A stretch of DNA of 64,000 nt from Streptomyces xanthophaeus (GCF_000725805.1 NZ_JOFT01000024.1:1-64000), one strand, 5' to 3'; shown: positions 12,174-21,498, counted from the stretch's first letter. The notes: generated by a model not told the origin, from the letters alone. Program-made: numbers and translations.

Positions 12174-13214
12174 TTACTTGCTCTCCTCGGCATCAGAGGG
12201 ACGGCGCGAAGCGCCTCCATCAAGGGTGGTGGTGGGCGACGGGCGGGAGGCAGCGGGGGTGGTGACGGCGGGCTCGGAGCCTCCGAGCAACAGGTACAGG
12301 ACGGCCATCCGGGTGGAGACGCCGTTGGCGACCTGCTCTACGGCCGTGCAGCGGTCGGAGTCGGCGACCGCGGCGGTGATCTCCATGCCGCGGTTCATCG
12401 GGCCGGGGTGCATGACGATGGCGTGCTCGGGCATCTTGGCCATCCGGTCGCCGTCGAGCCCGTACCGGCGGGAGTACTCGCGCTCGGTCGGGAAGAAGGC
12501 GGCGTTCATGCGTTCGCGCTGCACACGCAGCATCATCACCGCATCGGACTTCGGGAGCACCTCGTCGAGGTTGTACGAGACCTCGCAGGGCCAGCTCTCG
12601 ATGCCGATCGGGACCAGCGTGGGCGGGGCCACCACGGTGACCTGGGCGCCGAGGGTGTGCAGCAGCAGGACGTTGGAGCGGGCCACCCGGCTGTGCAGGA
12701 CGTCGCCGACGATGGTGATCCGGCGGCCGTCGAGGTCCTTGCCGAGGCCCGCGTCGCGGCCGACCAGGCGGCGGCGCATGGTGAAGGCGTCGAGCAGGGC
12801 CTGGGTGGGGTGCTCGTGGGTGCCGTCACCGGCGTTGACCACGGCGGAGTCGATCCAGCCGGAGGTCGCGAGCCGGTAGGGGGCGCCGGAGGCGTGGTGG
12901 CGGATGACGACGGCGTCCGCGCCCATCGCCTCCAGGGTCAGGGCCGTGTCCTTCAGGGATTCGCCCTTGGAAACGGACGAGCCCTTGGCGGAGAAGTTGA
13001 TGACGTCGGCGGAGAGCCGCTTGGCGGCCGCCTCGAAGGAGATCCTGGTGCGGGTCGAGTCCTCGAAGAAGAGGTTGACGACCGTGAGACCGCGCAGGGT
13101 GGGCAGCTTCTTGATCGGCCGGTCCGCGACGCGGGCCATCTCCTCGGCGGTGTCGAGGATCAGGACGGCGTCGTCGCGCGTGAGATCGGCGGCCGAGATG
13201 AGGTGGCGCTTCAT
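12174..13214 (-). CDS. pyrB: Aspartate carbamoyltransferase catalytic subunit
   Basis: Transfers the carbamoyl group to aspartate. Carbamoyl-phosphate motif [19 protein letters not shown] near residue 50, [14 protein letters not shown] in the middle, and the aspartate-loop region [11 protein letters not shown] are all present. The length of 346 exceeds the usual 305-320 because of a low-complexity tail (Pro/Ser/Thr-rich after [11 protein letters not shown]) of about 35 residues. No pyrI regulatory subunit is adjacent, as expected in actinobacteria. Start ATG at 13214; a 121-bp GC-rich spacer separates it from pyrR. Confidence 0.96.
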   Translation of the reverse strand: MKRHLISAADLTRDDAVLILDTAEEMARVADRPIKKLPTLRGLTVVNLFFEDSTRTRISFEAAAKRLSADVINFSAKGSSVSKGESLKDTALTLEAMGADAVVIRHHASGAPYRLATSGWIDSAVVNAGDGTHEHPTQALLDAFTMRRRLVGRDAGLGKDLDGRRITIVGDVLHSRVARSNVLLLHTLGAQVTVVAPPTLVPIGIESWPCEVSYNLDEVLPKSDAVMMLRVQRERMNAAFFPTEREYSRRYGLDGDRMAKMPEHAIVMHPGPMNRGMEITAAVADSDRCTAVEQVANGVSTRMAVLYLLLGGSEPAVTTPAASRPSPTTTLDGGASRRPSDAEESK

Positions 13215-13335
13215 CTGGGTGCTCCGTAGGTCGAAAGGGCAGGCAGGCGGACTGACTGGCGGGAGTGCGGGCAGGGCGGGGCGGGGCCGGGCGCAGCGCG
13301 GCGCGGGGCCCCGCGGGGGCCCTCACGCGTCGGAA
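13215..13335 (-). other. GC-rich spacer between pyrR and pyrB with palindrome
   Basis: Very GC-rich spacer with an exact palindrome CGCGGGGCCCCGCG near 13299-13312 and a neighbouring GGGGGCCC. It can fold strongly in the mRNA, but there is no U-tract and I found no second PyrR loop motif. It may reduce read-through or do nothing. Confidence 0.4.
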
Positions 13336-13941
<606 letters not shown>

Positions 13942-13945
13942 TTAA

Positions 13946-13966
13946 AGGACGTCTGATGTACGTCCT
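13946..13966 (-). promoter_or_regulatory. Second small hairpin in the pyrR leader
   Basis: AGGACGT and ACGTCCT form a perfect 7-bp stem with a 7-base loop, 7 bases upstream of the PyrR loop. It could stabilise the leader, or mark the promoter region if transcription starts downstream of it. Confidence 0.4.
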
Positions 13967-14061
13967 CCACGGTAGCAGGACGATTCCACCGCGCCCGAAC
14001 CGGGCTCGCACCGGCCCCCCTGAAAGAGGCGGCGGAGAGCATTCGGCTTGACGCATCCAAG

Positions 14062-14074
14062 TAACGCTGCGTAA
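14062..14074. promoter_or_regulatory. BldD box 1 (TAACGCTGCGTAA)
   Basis: Matches the pseudo-palindromic BldD consensus TNACNC(A/T)GNGTNA at every fixed position. It lies about 100 bp upstream of bldD. BldD is known to repress its own gene, so this is the likely operator. Confidence 0.8.
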
Positions 14075-14076
14075 CC

Positions 14077-14089
14077 TCACAGTGAGTTA
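14077..14089. promoter_or_regulatory. BldD box 2 (TCACAGTGAGTTA)
   Basis: Matches the BldD consensus with one mismatch (G for the second fixed C) and sits 2 bp from box 1. Adjacent sites would fit the cyclic-di-GMP-linked BldD dimer, or cooperative binding of two dimers. Confidence 0.55.
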
Positions 14090-14123
14090 CCAGCCGCGCG
14101 GCGGAGCCGCACGTGGTCAAGGC

Positions 14124-14161
14124 CGTCACAGCGTCCATGTCGTCACAGCGTCACAGCGTCC
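14124..14161 (+). repeat. Short direct repeats CGTCACAGCGTC in the bldD leader
   Basis: Three copies of CGTCACAGCGTC start at 14124, 14141 and 14149; the last two overlap, giving a tandem 8-bp unit GTCACAGC. The array ends at the ribosome binding site GGGAG of bldD. Its role is unknown; it may be leader slippage or a binding site. Confidence 0.5.
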
Positions 14162-14170
14162 GGGAGCGTT

Positions 14171-14671
14171 ATGTCCAGCGAATACGCCAAACAGCTCGGG
14201 GCCAAGCTCCGCGCCATCCGCACCCAGCAGGGCCTTTCCCTCCACGGTGTCGAGGAGAAGTCCCAGGGCCGTTGGAAGGCCGTGGTGGTCGGTTCCTACG
14301 AGCGCGGGGACCGCGCCGTGACCGTCCAGCGCCTTGCCGAGCTGGCGGACTTCTACGGGGTTCCGGTGCAGGAGCTGCTGCCGGGCACGACCCCCGGCGG
14401 GGCCGCCGAGCCGCCGCCGAAGCTCCGTCTCGACCTTGAGCGCCTCGCGGGCGTGCCCGCTGAGAAGGCCGGTCCGCTCCAGCGGTACGCGGCGACCATC
14501 CAGAGCCAGCGCGGGGACTACAACGGCAAGGTGCTGTCGATCCGCCAGGACGACCTGCGCACCCTGGCCGTCATCTACGACCAGTCCCCCTCGGTCCTCA
14601 CCGAGCAGCTGATCAGCTGGGGCGTGCTGGACGCGGACGCGCGCCGCGCCGTGGCGCACGAGGACGCCTGA
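14171..14671 (+). CDS. bldD: Master developmental repressor BldD
   Basis: Represses sporulation genes during vegetative growth. Four cyclic-di-GMP molecules hold two BldD chains together on DNA. The N-terminal XRE-type helix-turn-helix is at about residues 8-70 (GAKLRAIRTQQGLSLHGVEE). The C-terminal domain holds the cyclic-di-GMP signature RGD-X8-RQDD, seen as RGD at 114-116 and RQDD at 125-128, complete and correctly spaced. The length is 166 residues. ATG at 14171 with GGGAG 4 to 8 bases upstream. Two BldD-box matches lie upstream, consistent with known autorepression. It is convergent with nusB and divergent from pyrR. Confidence 0.98.
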   Translation: MSSEYAKQLGAKLRAIRTQQGLSLHGVEEKSQGRWKAVVVGSYERGDRAVTVQRLAELADFYGVPVQELLPGTTPGGAAEPPPKLRLDLERLAGVPAEKAGPLQRYAATIQSQRGDYNGKVLSIRQDDLRTLAVIYDQSPSVLTEQLISWGVLDADARRAVAHEDA

Positions 14672-14701
14672 GCCTCGGGCTCCAGGCCAGCAGAAACGTT
14701 T

Positions 14702-14741
14702 ACCGGTGGCGCCGGTCCCGCAAGGGGCCGGCGCCACCGGT
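14702..14741 (+). terminator. bldD terminator hairpin
   Basis: A 14-bp perfect outer stem (14702-14715 with 14728-14741) continues through four more pairs, one of them G-U, to a GCAA tetraloop. It is followed by TCTTT and lies 30 bp after the bldD stop. Confidence 0.8.
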
Positions 14742-14773
14742 CTTTGGCACGGCCGCGGATCGGCGCAGCAGAA

Positions 14774-14813
14774 GGCGGAGGGCCCGTGGCGCATGCGCCA
14801 CGGGCCCTCCGCC
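14774..14813. terminator. 40-bp perfect palindrome between bldD and nusB
   Basis: All 20 base pairs match from the centre at 14793/14794 outward (GGCGGAGGGCCCGTGGCGCA and its complement). It lies 17 bp after the nusB stop, so it most likely ends the nusB transcript and backs up the bldD terminator from the other side. Confidence 0.8.
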
Positions 14814-14829
14814 CTGCCTGACCCGGGCG

Positions 14830-15258
14830 CTAGTCGCGCCGCAGGTTCGGCTTCAGCTCCTTGAAACGGCCCAGCAGGCCGTTCACGAACGCAGGAGAGT
14901 CGTCCGTGGAGAATTCCTTCGCCAGCTGGACGGCCTCGTCGATGGCCACGGCGTCCGGGGTGTCGTCCACCCAGATCAGCTCGTAGGCACCGAGCCGCAG
15001 CAGGTTGCGGTCCACGACCGGCATGCGGTCGATGTCCCAGTCCACGGCGTAGGTGACGATCAGGTCGTCGATGCGGTTCACCTTGTCGGCGTACCCCTCG
15101 ACGAGATCCATCGTGAAGGCGCTGACCGGCGGCTGCCGGTCGTCCGACCGCGCGTGGCGGATCCAGTCCGCGAGGACCTCGCGCACGGGCACACCGCGCT
15201 GGTCGGCCTCGAAGAGGATCTGGAAGGCGCGCTTGCGCGCATTGCTCCGAGCAGCCAC
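14830..15258 (-). CDS. nusB: Transcription antitermination factor NusB
   Basis: RNA-binding protein of the NusB-NusE (S10) complex needed for rRNA antitermination. The 142-residue all-helical protein begins with the typical AARSNARKRAFQILFEADQR and ends with the family block YELIWVDDTPDAVAIDEAVQ followed by LAKEFSTDDSPAFVNGLLG. Start is GTG at 15258, 3 bp behind the efp stop, so efp-nusB form one transcript, as in most actinobacteria. The 40-bp palindrome downstream closes the unit. Confidence 0.96.
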   Translation of the reverse strand: MAARSNARKRAFQILFEADQRGVPVREVLADWIRHARSDDRQPPVSAFTMDLVEGYADKVNRIDDLIVTYAVDWDIDRMPVVDRNLLRLGAYELIWVDDTPDAVAIDEAVQLAKEFSTDDSPAFVNGLLGRFKELKPNLRRD

Positions 15259-15261
15259 GGG

Positions 15262-15828
15262 TTAGTTGCTCTTCCGGCCGAGGTAGTCGCTGGTGCGGGT
15301 GTCGACCTTGACCGTCTCGCCCGTGGTGATGAAGAGCGGGACCTGGATCTCGTAGCCGGTCTCCAGCGTGGCGGGCTTGGTGCCGCCGGTGGAGCGGTCG
15401 CCCTGGACGCCCGGGTCGGTGTGCTCGATCTTGAGCTCGACCGCGGCCGGGAGCTCGACGTAGAGCACCTCGCCCTCGTGCTGGGCGACGGAGGCGGTGA
15501 AGCCCTCGATCAGGAAGTTGGCGGCGTCGCCGACAGCCTTGCGGTCGACCATCAGCTGGTCGTAGGTGTCCATGTCCATGAAGACGAAGTACTCGCCGTC
15601 CATGTACGAGAACTGCATGTCACGGCGGTCGATCGTGGCCGTTTCGACCTTGACGCCGGCGTTGAAGGTCTTGTCGACGACCTTGCCCGAGAGCACGTTC
15701 TTGAGCTTGGTACGCACGAAGGCCGGGCCCTTGCCGGGCTTGACGTGCTGGAACTCGACGACGGACCAGAGCTGGCCCCCGTCGAGCTTCAGCACCATGC
15801 CGTTCTTGAGGTCGTTCGTGGAAGCCAC
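15262..15828 (-). CDS. efp: Translation elongation factor P, PGKGP-loop type
   Basis: Relieves ribosome stalling at polyproline stretches. The 188-residue length and three-domain pattern are standard. The tip of domain I reads [10 protein letters not shown], containing PGKGP. This marks the actinobacterial EF-P subfamily reported to work with an unmodified lysine, so no lysyl, rhamnosyl or aminopentanol modification enzyme is expected. Start is GTG at 15828 with GGAGA about 9 bases upstream. nusB follows immediately; pepQ lies 59 bp upstream on the same strand. Confidence 0.96.
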   Translation of the reverse strand: MASTNDLKNGMVLKLDGGQLWSVVEFQHVKPGKGPAFVRTKLKNVLSGKVVDKTFNAGVKVETATIDRRDMQFSYMDGEYFVFMDMDTYDQLMVDRKAVGDAANFLIEGFTASVAQHEGEVLYVELPAAVELKIEHTDPGVQGDRSTGGTKPATLETGYEIQVPLFITTGETVKVDTRTSDYLGRKSN

Positions 15829-15887
15829 GGTTGCGGAATCTCCTGCACTGGAAGACCACGGGTGCGCGCACAGCCCGCCGTAGCGGG

Positions 15888-16994
15888 CTAGAGCGCGAGC
15901 AGCTCCTTGGTCGTAATGGTGAGTAGCTCGGGACCGCCGTCCGCCTCGGGGCGTACGACGAGCGTGTCATCGATCCGGACACCTCCCCGGCCCGGGAGGT
16001 GAACCCCCGGTTCGACGGTGACCGGCACGCAAGCGTCCAGTTTACCCATTGCCGTAGGTGCAAGCTGCGGGTCCTCGTCGATTTCGAGACCGACACCGTG
16101 TCCCATCCACGCCGCGAGGCAGTCTCCGTGGCCCGCGGAGTCCAGAACGGAGCGTGCCGCGTGGTCCACGTCCCGGTACGCGGCGCCCGGCAGCAGCGCC
16201 TCGCGGCCGGCCCGCTGAGCGGCGAAGACCAGCTCGTACAGCTCGATCTGCCAGTCCGCCGGGGTGGTGCCGATCACGAACGTCCGGCCGATCTCGCACC
16301 GGTAGCCGCGGTAGTTGGCGCCGAGGCACACGGAGAGGAAGTCGCCCTCCTCGACCCGGCGGTCGGAGGGCCGGTGCCGGGAGCGCCCGGAGTGCGGGCC
16401 CGTGCCGACGGAGGTCGGGAAGGCCGGCCCGTCCGCCCCGTGGTCCACGAGCCGCCGCTCCAGCTCCAGGGCCAGGTGCCGTTCCGTGCGCCCCACCAGG
16501 ATCGACTCCAGCAGCTCTCCGAGGGCCTGATCGGCGATCTCGGCGGCGATCCGCAGGCAGGCGATCTCCTCCTCGTCCTTGACCAGGCGCTGCTGTTCCA
16601 CCGCGGTCCCGAGGTCGGCGAGCCGCAGCGTCGGGGCCACGGAGCGCAGGGCCCGGTGCCTGCCCACGGTGAGGTGGTGCTCCTCCACCGCCAGCGAGTC
16701 GGCCCGTACGGCGGCGGCCAGATCGGCCGCGGCCACGGCCGGGTCCCCGCCGGGGCCCGACAGCACGGAGACGGCGAGCCCCTCGTCGAGGCGGCCCTCG
16801 TCGGCCTCACCGGTGGGCGCCGAACCGCAGAACATCACGTCCTCGGAAGGGCCCACGAGGAGTACGGCACCCAGCGGGGACGCCCCGGAGAGGTAGCGGA
16901 CGTTCGCCGGACGCGTGATCAGTGCGGCGGCGTTCCCCGCGGCGGCACATCGGTCGCGGAGCAGGCCACGGCGGGCGGCGTACACGTCTGACAT
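15888..16994 (-). CDS. M24-family (Xaa-Pro aminopeptidase-like) protein with altered metal ligands
   Basis: Has the pita-bread fold of Xaa-Pro peptidases: an N-terminal creatinase-type domain up to about residue 130, then the M24 domain. By eye, the five usual ligands Asp, Asp, His, Glu, Glu become Cys223 (in [10 protein letters not shown]), Glu234 (in YRCEIGRTF), His299 (in MGHGVGL), Glu328 (in VTVEPG) and Asp342 (in [10 protein letters not shown]). The substrate-side region [12 protein letters not shown] is retained. Length 368 from ATG at 16994; the frame continues upstream without a ribosome site. It stands in the usual pepQ position before efp. It may be a peptidase with unusual metal use or a non-catalytic homologue. 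Confidence 0.85.
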   Translation of the reverse strand: MSDVYAARRGLLRDRCAAAGNAAALITRPANVRYLSGASPLGAVLLVGPSEDVMFCGSAPTGEADEGRLDEGLAVSVLSGPGGDPAVAAADLAAAVRADSLAVEEHHLTVGRHRALRSVAPTLRLADLGTAVEQQRLVKDEEEIACLRIAAEIADQALGELLESILVGRTERHLALELERRLVDHGADGPAFPTSVGTGPHSGRSRHRPSDRRVEEGDFLSVCLGANYRGYRCEIGRTFVIGTTPADWQIELYELVFAAQRAGREALLPGAAYRDVDHAARSVLDSAGHGDCLAAWMGHGVGLEIDEDPQLAPTAMGKLDACVPVTVEPGVHLPGRGGVRIDDTLVVRPEADGGPELLTITTKELLAL

Positions 16995-17130
16995 GTCTTC
17001 GAGCGTACGAGCGCCCCGCGCATCCGGCCTGACGAGCGCGTCCGGACGGGGCCTCAGCCCTCGCGGGAAACAAACGGAAGGGGAAGCGGGTGGGGAAGCG
17101 GGAAGGCGGTGGGCCGCCGCCCCGCCTCGG

Positions 17131-17880
17131 TCACCAGGCCGCGGGAGCCGCGATCGCGCGGGCCAGCGCCTCGTCCAGGGCCCGCGCGGTCCCCTCAACG
17201 TCGAGGTGCGAATTGTCGATGATCGGCAGGCCGGAGCCGTACCAGCCCGCCATCCGCCCGTGAATCCGCGCGACTTCCTCGTCGGAGAGCCTGCGGTTGC
17301 CCGAGCGGGCCGCGTTGCGCTCCAGGACGATCTCCAGGCCCGGCAGCAGGACCACCGGCAGCAGCGCGGGGCCCACGTGCCGCTTCCAGCCGCCCAGGCC
17401 CACCACCGGCCGGTCCGGGAAGACGGCGTCGTCGAGGATGCAGGAGATCCCGTTCGCCAGGAAGTTGCGGGCGGCGAAGCCGCAGGTGCGGCGGGCGAGG
17501 CGGTACTGGGCCTCGGAGTGGTCGTTCCAGCCCGCCTGCGGGTCCGCGAAGCCCGAGCAGACCCACTCCCGGACGTCGTCCAGGCTCACGTGGGCGGTCG
17601 GCACCGGGCGGGTGCTCGCCCAGTGCCGGGCCACGGTGGTCTTGCCCGCGCCCGCCGGCCCGATGAGCAGGACGGCGAGGGTCGCTCCTCCCGTACCGGC
17701 CACCGCGGGCGGAAGCGGAATGTGGCCGGTGGTCTCCCCCACGGGCGGCGCCGGGGGCGGCGGCACGGCCGGGGAGCCCGGCCAACCCTGCGCCGGGGGT
17801 ATCGGCGGCTGTGCCGGCGCGGCCGGGTGCTGTCCCGACTGCCCCCAGCCTGCGCCCCCGCCCCCCACTCCTTGCTGCAT
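17131..17880 (-). CDS. P-loop kinase-like protein (AAA_33 / zeta-toxin-like)
   Basis: Substrate unknown. Residues 1-65 are a low-complexity Gly/Pro/Gln-rich leader. The enzyme domain starts with the Walker A motif GPAGAGKTT at about residues 74-82, followed by HVSLDDVREWVCSG, a pattern seen in polynucleotide-kinase-like and zeta-toxin-like P-loop enzymes. A base-acceptor region GISCILDDAVFPDRP and an Arg-rich lid (LERNAARSGNRRLSDEEVAR) follow. The length is 249 residues from ATG at 17880. It lies between the aro genes and the pepQ-like gene, same strand, with gaps of about 105 and 136 bp. No antitoxin-like partner is adjacent. Confidence 0.8.
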   Translation of the reverse strand: MQQGVGGGGAGWGQSGQHPAAPAQPPIPPAQGWPGSPAVPPPPAPPVGETTGHIPLPPAVAGTGGATLAVLLIGPAGAGKTTVARHWASTRPVPTAHVSLDDVREWVCSGFADPQAGWNDHSEAQYRLARRTCGFAARNFLANGISCILDDAVFPDRPVVGLGGWKRHVGPALLPVVLLPGLEIVLERNAARSGNRRLSDEEVARIHGRMAGWYGSGLPIIDNSHLDVEGTARALDEALARAIAAPAAW

Positions 17881-17984
17881 CCGCTGCCACTCCGTCTCGT
17901 TCCGGCGACTGATGCGAGAACGTTATATGACCCGGGAGGTCCCACCGTCCACCAGCACCTCCCCCGGCGCCGCCGGGCGCAGCG

Positions 17985-18425
17985 TCAGGCGGTGATCTCG
18001 TCCGCCAGCGCGCGCAGCGCCAGCCGGTACGAGCCGATGCCGAAGCCCGCCACCGTCCCGGTCGCCACCGCGGCGATGACCGAGGTGTGCCGGAACTCCT
18101 CGCGGGCGTACGGATTCGAGATGTGCACCTCGATCAGCGGAGCGGTGCGCTGCGCGGCCGCGTCCCGCATCCCGTACGAATAGTGCGTGAAGGCCCCCGG
18201 GTTGATCACCACGGGGATCTTCCCGTCCGCCGCCTCGTGGAGCCAGCGGATCATCTCGCCCTCGTCGTTGGTCTCGCGGACCTCGACGTCGAAGCCGAGT
18301 TCCCCGCCCACCGCGCGGCAGCTCTCCACGAGTCCGGCGTACGAGGTGGCCCCGTACACGTCGGGCTCGCGCGAACCGAGGCGGCCCAGGTTGGGGCCGT
18401 TGAGCACCAGGACCTGCCGGCTCAC
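17985..18425 (-). CDS. aroQ: 3-Dehydroquinate dehydratase, type II
   Basis: Third step of the shikimate pathway. Type II signatures are complete: [21 protein letters not shown] with the catalytic Tyr, [11 protein letters not shown], and [14 protein letters not shown] with the catalytic His. The length of 146 residues is normal for the dodecameric enzyme. Start GTG at 18425 overlaps the aroB stop (GTGA), so the genes are coupled. It is the last aro gene of the cluster. Confidence 0.97.
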   Translation of the reverse strand: MSRQVLVLNGPNLGRLGSREPDVYGATSYAGLVESCRAVGGELGFDVEVRETNDEGEMIRWLHEAADGKIPVVINPGAFTHYSYGMRDAAAQRTAPLIEVHISNPYAREEFRHTSVIAAVATGTVAGFGIGSYRLALRALADEITA

Positions 18426-19513
18426 GCCGACACCTCGCCGTACGCGGCGATCAGGTGCGCCGGGTCGGGTCCTTCGAGGACGGTCGGCTTGCCCAGGCCG
18501 TCCAGGACGATGAAGCGCAGCAGGTTGCCGCGGGACTTCTTGTCGACCTGCATGGTCTGGAGCAGCTTGGTCCACTGGTCGCCGCGGTAGGTCAGCGGCA
18601 GGCCGACCGAGGCCAGGATCTCGCGGTGGCGGTCGGCCGTCGCGTCGTCCAGCCGTCCGGCGAGGCGGCCGAGTTCCGCCGCGAAGACCATGCCGACGGA
18701 CACGGCCGCGCCGTGCCGCCACTTGTAGCGCTCGTTCTTCTCGATGGCGTGCGCGAGGGTGTGGCCGTAGTTGAGGACCTCGCGCAGGCCCGACTCCTTG
18801 AGGTCGCTGGAGACCACGTCGGCCTTGACCTGGATGGAGCGCACGATCAGCTCGGCCGTGTGCGGGCCTGCGGGCGTACGGGCGGCCTGCGGGTCCTCCT
18901 CGATCAGGTCGAGGATCTTCGGGTCGGAGATGAATCCGGCCTTGATGATCTCGGCCAGGCCGCTCACGTAGTCGTTGACCGGGAGCGAGTCCAGGGCCGC
19001 GAGGTCGCACAGCACGCCGGCGGGCGGGTGGAAGGCGCCGACGAGGTTCTTGCCCTCGGCGGTGTTGATGCCGGTCTTGCCGCCCACGGCCGCGTCCACC
19101 ATCGCGAGGACGGTGGTCGGTACGGCGACCCAGCGCACCCCGCGCAGCCAGCTGGCCGCGACGAAGCCCGCGAGGTCGGTGGTGGCTCCGCCGCCGACGC
19201 CGACGATCACGTCGGTGCGGGTGAAGCCGGACTGGCCGAGCGCCTTCCAGCAGTACGCCGCCACCTCGACGGTCTTGGCCTCCTCGGCGTTGGGCACCTG
19301 GATGGCGACCGCCTCGTAGCCCTGCTCCGCCAGGTCGTCGCGCAGTGCCTCGCCCGTCGAGGCCAGGGCCTCGGGGTGGATCACGGCGACCCGCTGGGCC
19401 TTCGTACCGATCAGGGTGCCGAGTTCGCCGAGCAGCTGCCGGCCGACCAGCACGTCGTACGCGTCGTGTCCGGGGCTCGCGCCGACCTGGATCCGCGTCA
19501 CCTGGTCTGTCAT
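18422..19513 (-). CDS. aroB: 3-Dehydroquinate synthase
   Basis: Converts DAHP to dehydroquinate using NAD and a divalent metal. Family features include [20 protein letters not shown] (NAD site) and [19 protein letters not shown], with metal ligands Glu in [10 protein letters not shown] and His in [12 protein letters not shown] and [12 protein letters not shown]. The length is 363 from ATG at 19513, whose ATGA overlaps the aroK stop. Overlaps on both sides show tight coupling in the order aroC-aroK-aroB-aroQ. Confidence 0.97.
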   Translation of the reverse strand: MTDQVTRIQVGASPGHDAYDVLVGRQLLGELGTLIGTKAQRVAVIHPEALASTGEALRDDLAEQGYEAVAIQVPNAEEAKTVEVAAYCWKALGQSGFTRTDVIVGVGGGATTDLAGFVAASWLRGVRWVAVPTTVLAMVDAAVGGKTGINTAEGKNLVGAFHPPAGVLCDLAALDSLPVNDYVSGLAEIIKAGFISDPKILDLIEEDPQAARTPAGPHTAELIVRSIQVKADVVSSDLKESGLREVLNYGHTLAHAIEKNERYKWRHGAAVSVGMVFAAELGRLAGRLDDATADRHREILASVGLPLTYRGDQWTKLLQTMQVDKKSRGNLLRFIVLDGLGKPTVLEGPDPAHLIAAYGEVSA

Positions 19514-20028
19514 ACGTCCTTCAACTCCAGAGCGTCGAGGACCGCTTGCGCGACCTCTTCGGGGGTGCGGTCGTCGGTGGTCACCACGACGCGCGCGACT
19601 TCGGTGTACAGGGGGCGCCTGGCCTCCATCAGCTCGCGCCACTGGCGGCGCGGGTTGACGGCCAGCAGCGGGCGCGCGGCGCCGAGGCCCACGCGCCGTA
19701 CGGCTTCCTCGACGTCCATCGACAGGTAGGCGACGGGGAGGCCGGCGAGCAGCGCACGGGTGTCCGCGTCGAGCACCGCGCCGCCGCCGAGGGCGAGGAC
19801 TCCGGTGTGCTCGGCGACGGCGGCGGAGACCGCCTTGCGCTCCAGCTCACGGAAGTACGGCTCGCCCTCGTCGACGAAGATGTCGGCGATCTCCCGGCCC
19901 TGGGCCGCCACGATGTCGGCGTCGGTGTCCCGGTAGGGGACGCCGAGCCGCCCGGCCAGCAGCGCGCCCACCGTGGACTTGCCGGACCCCATGGGGCCGA
20001 CGAGGACGACCAGCGGTCCGCGCGTCAC
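19510..20028 (-). CDS. aroK: Shikimate kinase
   Basis: Phosphorylates shikimate with ATP. P-loop [12 protein letters not shown] near residue 12, shikimate-binding DTDADI and ALGGGAVLD, and lid Arg in RRPLY are all visible. The length is 172 residues. The start GTG at 20028 is read from the GTGA overlap with the aroC stop; the frame continues upstream only inside aroC. It is the second gene of the aro operon. Confidence 0.96.
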   Translation of the reverse strand: MTRGPLVVLVGPMGSGKSTVGALLAGRLGVPYRDTDADIVAAQGREIADIFVDEGEPYFRELERKAVSAAVAEHTGVLALGGGAVLDADTRALLAGLPVAYLSMDVEEAVRRVGLGAARPLLAVNPRRQWRELMEARRPLYTEVARVVVTTDDRTPEEVAQAVLDALELKDV

Positions 20029-21209
20029 CGGATCTGCAGGTTGTCGAGGTAGGACTGCACGTTGCGCCGGGTCTCGGGGACCGAGTCGCCGCCGAACTTC
20101 TCGACGACCGCGTCGGCCAGGACGAGCGCGACCATGGCCTCGGCGACGATGCCCGCGGCCGGCACGGCACACACGTCGGAGCGCTGGTGGTGGGCCACCG
20201 TCGCCTCGCCGGTCGCCACGTCCACCGTGGCCAGCGCGCGCGGCACGGTCGCGATGGGCTTCATCGCGGCGCGGACGCGCAGCAGCTCGCCGGTGGTCAG
20301 GCCGCCCTCGGTACCGCCGGAGCGGCCGGAGGTGCGGCGCAGGCCCTCGTCGGTGGAGACGATCTCGTCGTGCGCCTTGGACCCGGGTACGCGGGCCAGC
20401 TCGAAGCCGTCGCCGACCTCGACGCCCTTGATGGCCTGGATGCCCATGAGCGCGGCCGCGAGGCGCGCGTCGAGGCGGCGGTCCCAGTGCACGTGCGAGC
20501 CGAGGCCGACGGGGACCCCGTACGCGAGCACCTCGACGACGCCGCCGAGGGTGTCGCCGTCCTTGTGGGCCTGGTCGATCTCGGCGACCATCGCCTTCGA
20601 CGCGTCGGCGTCGAGGCAGCGCACCGGGTCGGCGTCGAGCTTGTCGACGTCGGCGGGGGTCGGGTAGACGCCGTAGGGCGCCTTGGCCGCGGCCAGTTCG
20701 ACCACGTGCGAGACGATCTCGATGCCGGCGGCCTCCTTGATGAAGGACCGGGCGACGGCGCCGAGGGCGACCCGGGCGGCCGTCTCACGGGCGCTGGCGC
20801 GCTCCAGGATCGGGCGTGCCTCGGAGAAGCCGTACTTCTGCATGCCCGCCAGGTCGGCGTGACCGGGGCGGGGGCGGGTCAGCGGCGCGTTGCGGCCGGT
20901 GTCCTTCAGCAGCGAGGGGTCGACCGGGTCGGCCGACATGACGGTCTCCCACTTCGGCCACTCGGTGTTGCCGATCATGACGGCGATCGGCGAACCCTGC
21001 GAGAGCCCGTGGCGGACGCCGCCGAGGAAGGTGATCTCGTCCTGCTCGAACTTCATCCGGGCACCGCGGCCGTAGCCGAGCCGGCGCCGGGCCAAGTGGT
21101 CGGCCACCAGCTCGGTGGTGACCGGGACGCCGGCGGGAAGGCCCTCCAGCGTCGCCACCAGCGCCGGTCCGTGCGACTCCCCGGCAGTCAGCCAACGCAA
21201 CCTGCTCAA
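20025..21209 (-). CDS. aroC: Chorismate synthase
   Basis: Final shikimate-pathway enzyme, making chorismate from EPSP with reduced FMN as cofactor. Begins [20 protein letters not shown], the first family signature with its His. Later motifs [15 protein letters not shown] and the Arg-rich FMN region ([14 protein letters not shown]) are intact. The length of 394 is normal. The start is an unusual TTG at 21209 supported by GAGGAG 6 to 11 bases upstream. The 289-bp gap before aroE, with a large terminator-like structure, marks it as first gene of its own transcript. Confidence 0.96.
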   Translation of the reverse strand: MSRLRWLTAGESHGPALVATLEGLPAGVPVTTELVADHLARRRLGYGRGARMKFEQDEITFLGGVRHGLSQGSPIAVMIGNTEWPKWETVMSADPVDPSLLKDTGRNAPLTRPRPGHADLAGMQKYGFSEARPILERASARETAARVALGAVARSFIKEAAGIEIVSHVVELAAAKAPYGVYPTPADVDKLDADPVRCLDADASKAMVAEIDQAHKDGDTLGGVVEVLAYGVPVGLGSHVHWDRRLDARLAAALMGIQAIKGVEVGDGFELARVPGSKAHDEIVSTDEGLRRTSGRSGGTEGGLTTGELLRVRAAMKPIATVPRALATVDVATGEATVAHHQRSDVCAVPAAGIVAEAMVALVLADAVVEKFGGDSVPETRRNVQSYLDNLQIR

Positions 21210-21414
21210 CGATGCTCCTCATGCTCGCGCCTGATACAGCGACGGCGCGATCGGGTGCGCGGCCCGGACCCGCCGTACCCGATCCTCCCATGTCCGGACC
21301 GGTACACCGGGCCCCGGTCCAGCAATCGGACGGCTTGTCCATCAGCTGAGCGCCCACGGGCCTGGGACGGACGGCCCTGAGGAGCCCCGGAGGGCCCCGG
21401 TGACGCTAGGCCGT

Positions 21415-21493
21415 CTCTTTCGGCTCTTGCCGGGTCCGCGCCGCCCGGCACGGCACCGGACGGCGCGGACCTGACCGACAAGATCCGAAAGAG
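21415..21493 (-). terminator. Nested hairpin between aroE and aroC
   Basis: Outer arms CTCTTTCGG (21415-21423) and CCGAAAGAG (21485-21493) enclose a perfect 11-bp inner stem (21433-21443 with 21461-21471). It begins 6 bp after the aroE stop and is the probable terminator of the mltG-aroE transcript. The aroC promoter would then lie between 21210 and 21410. Confidence 0.6.
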
Positions 21494-21498
21494 CCGAC

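Noticed and set aside
13215..13335. Second PyrR attenuator between pyrR and pyrB
   Set aside because: There is a GC palindrome but no UCCNGNGAGGY loop and no U-tract.
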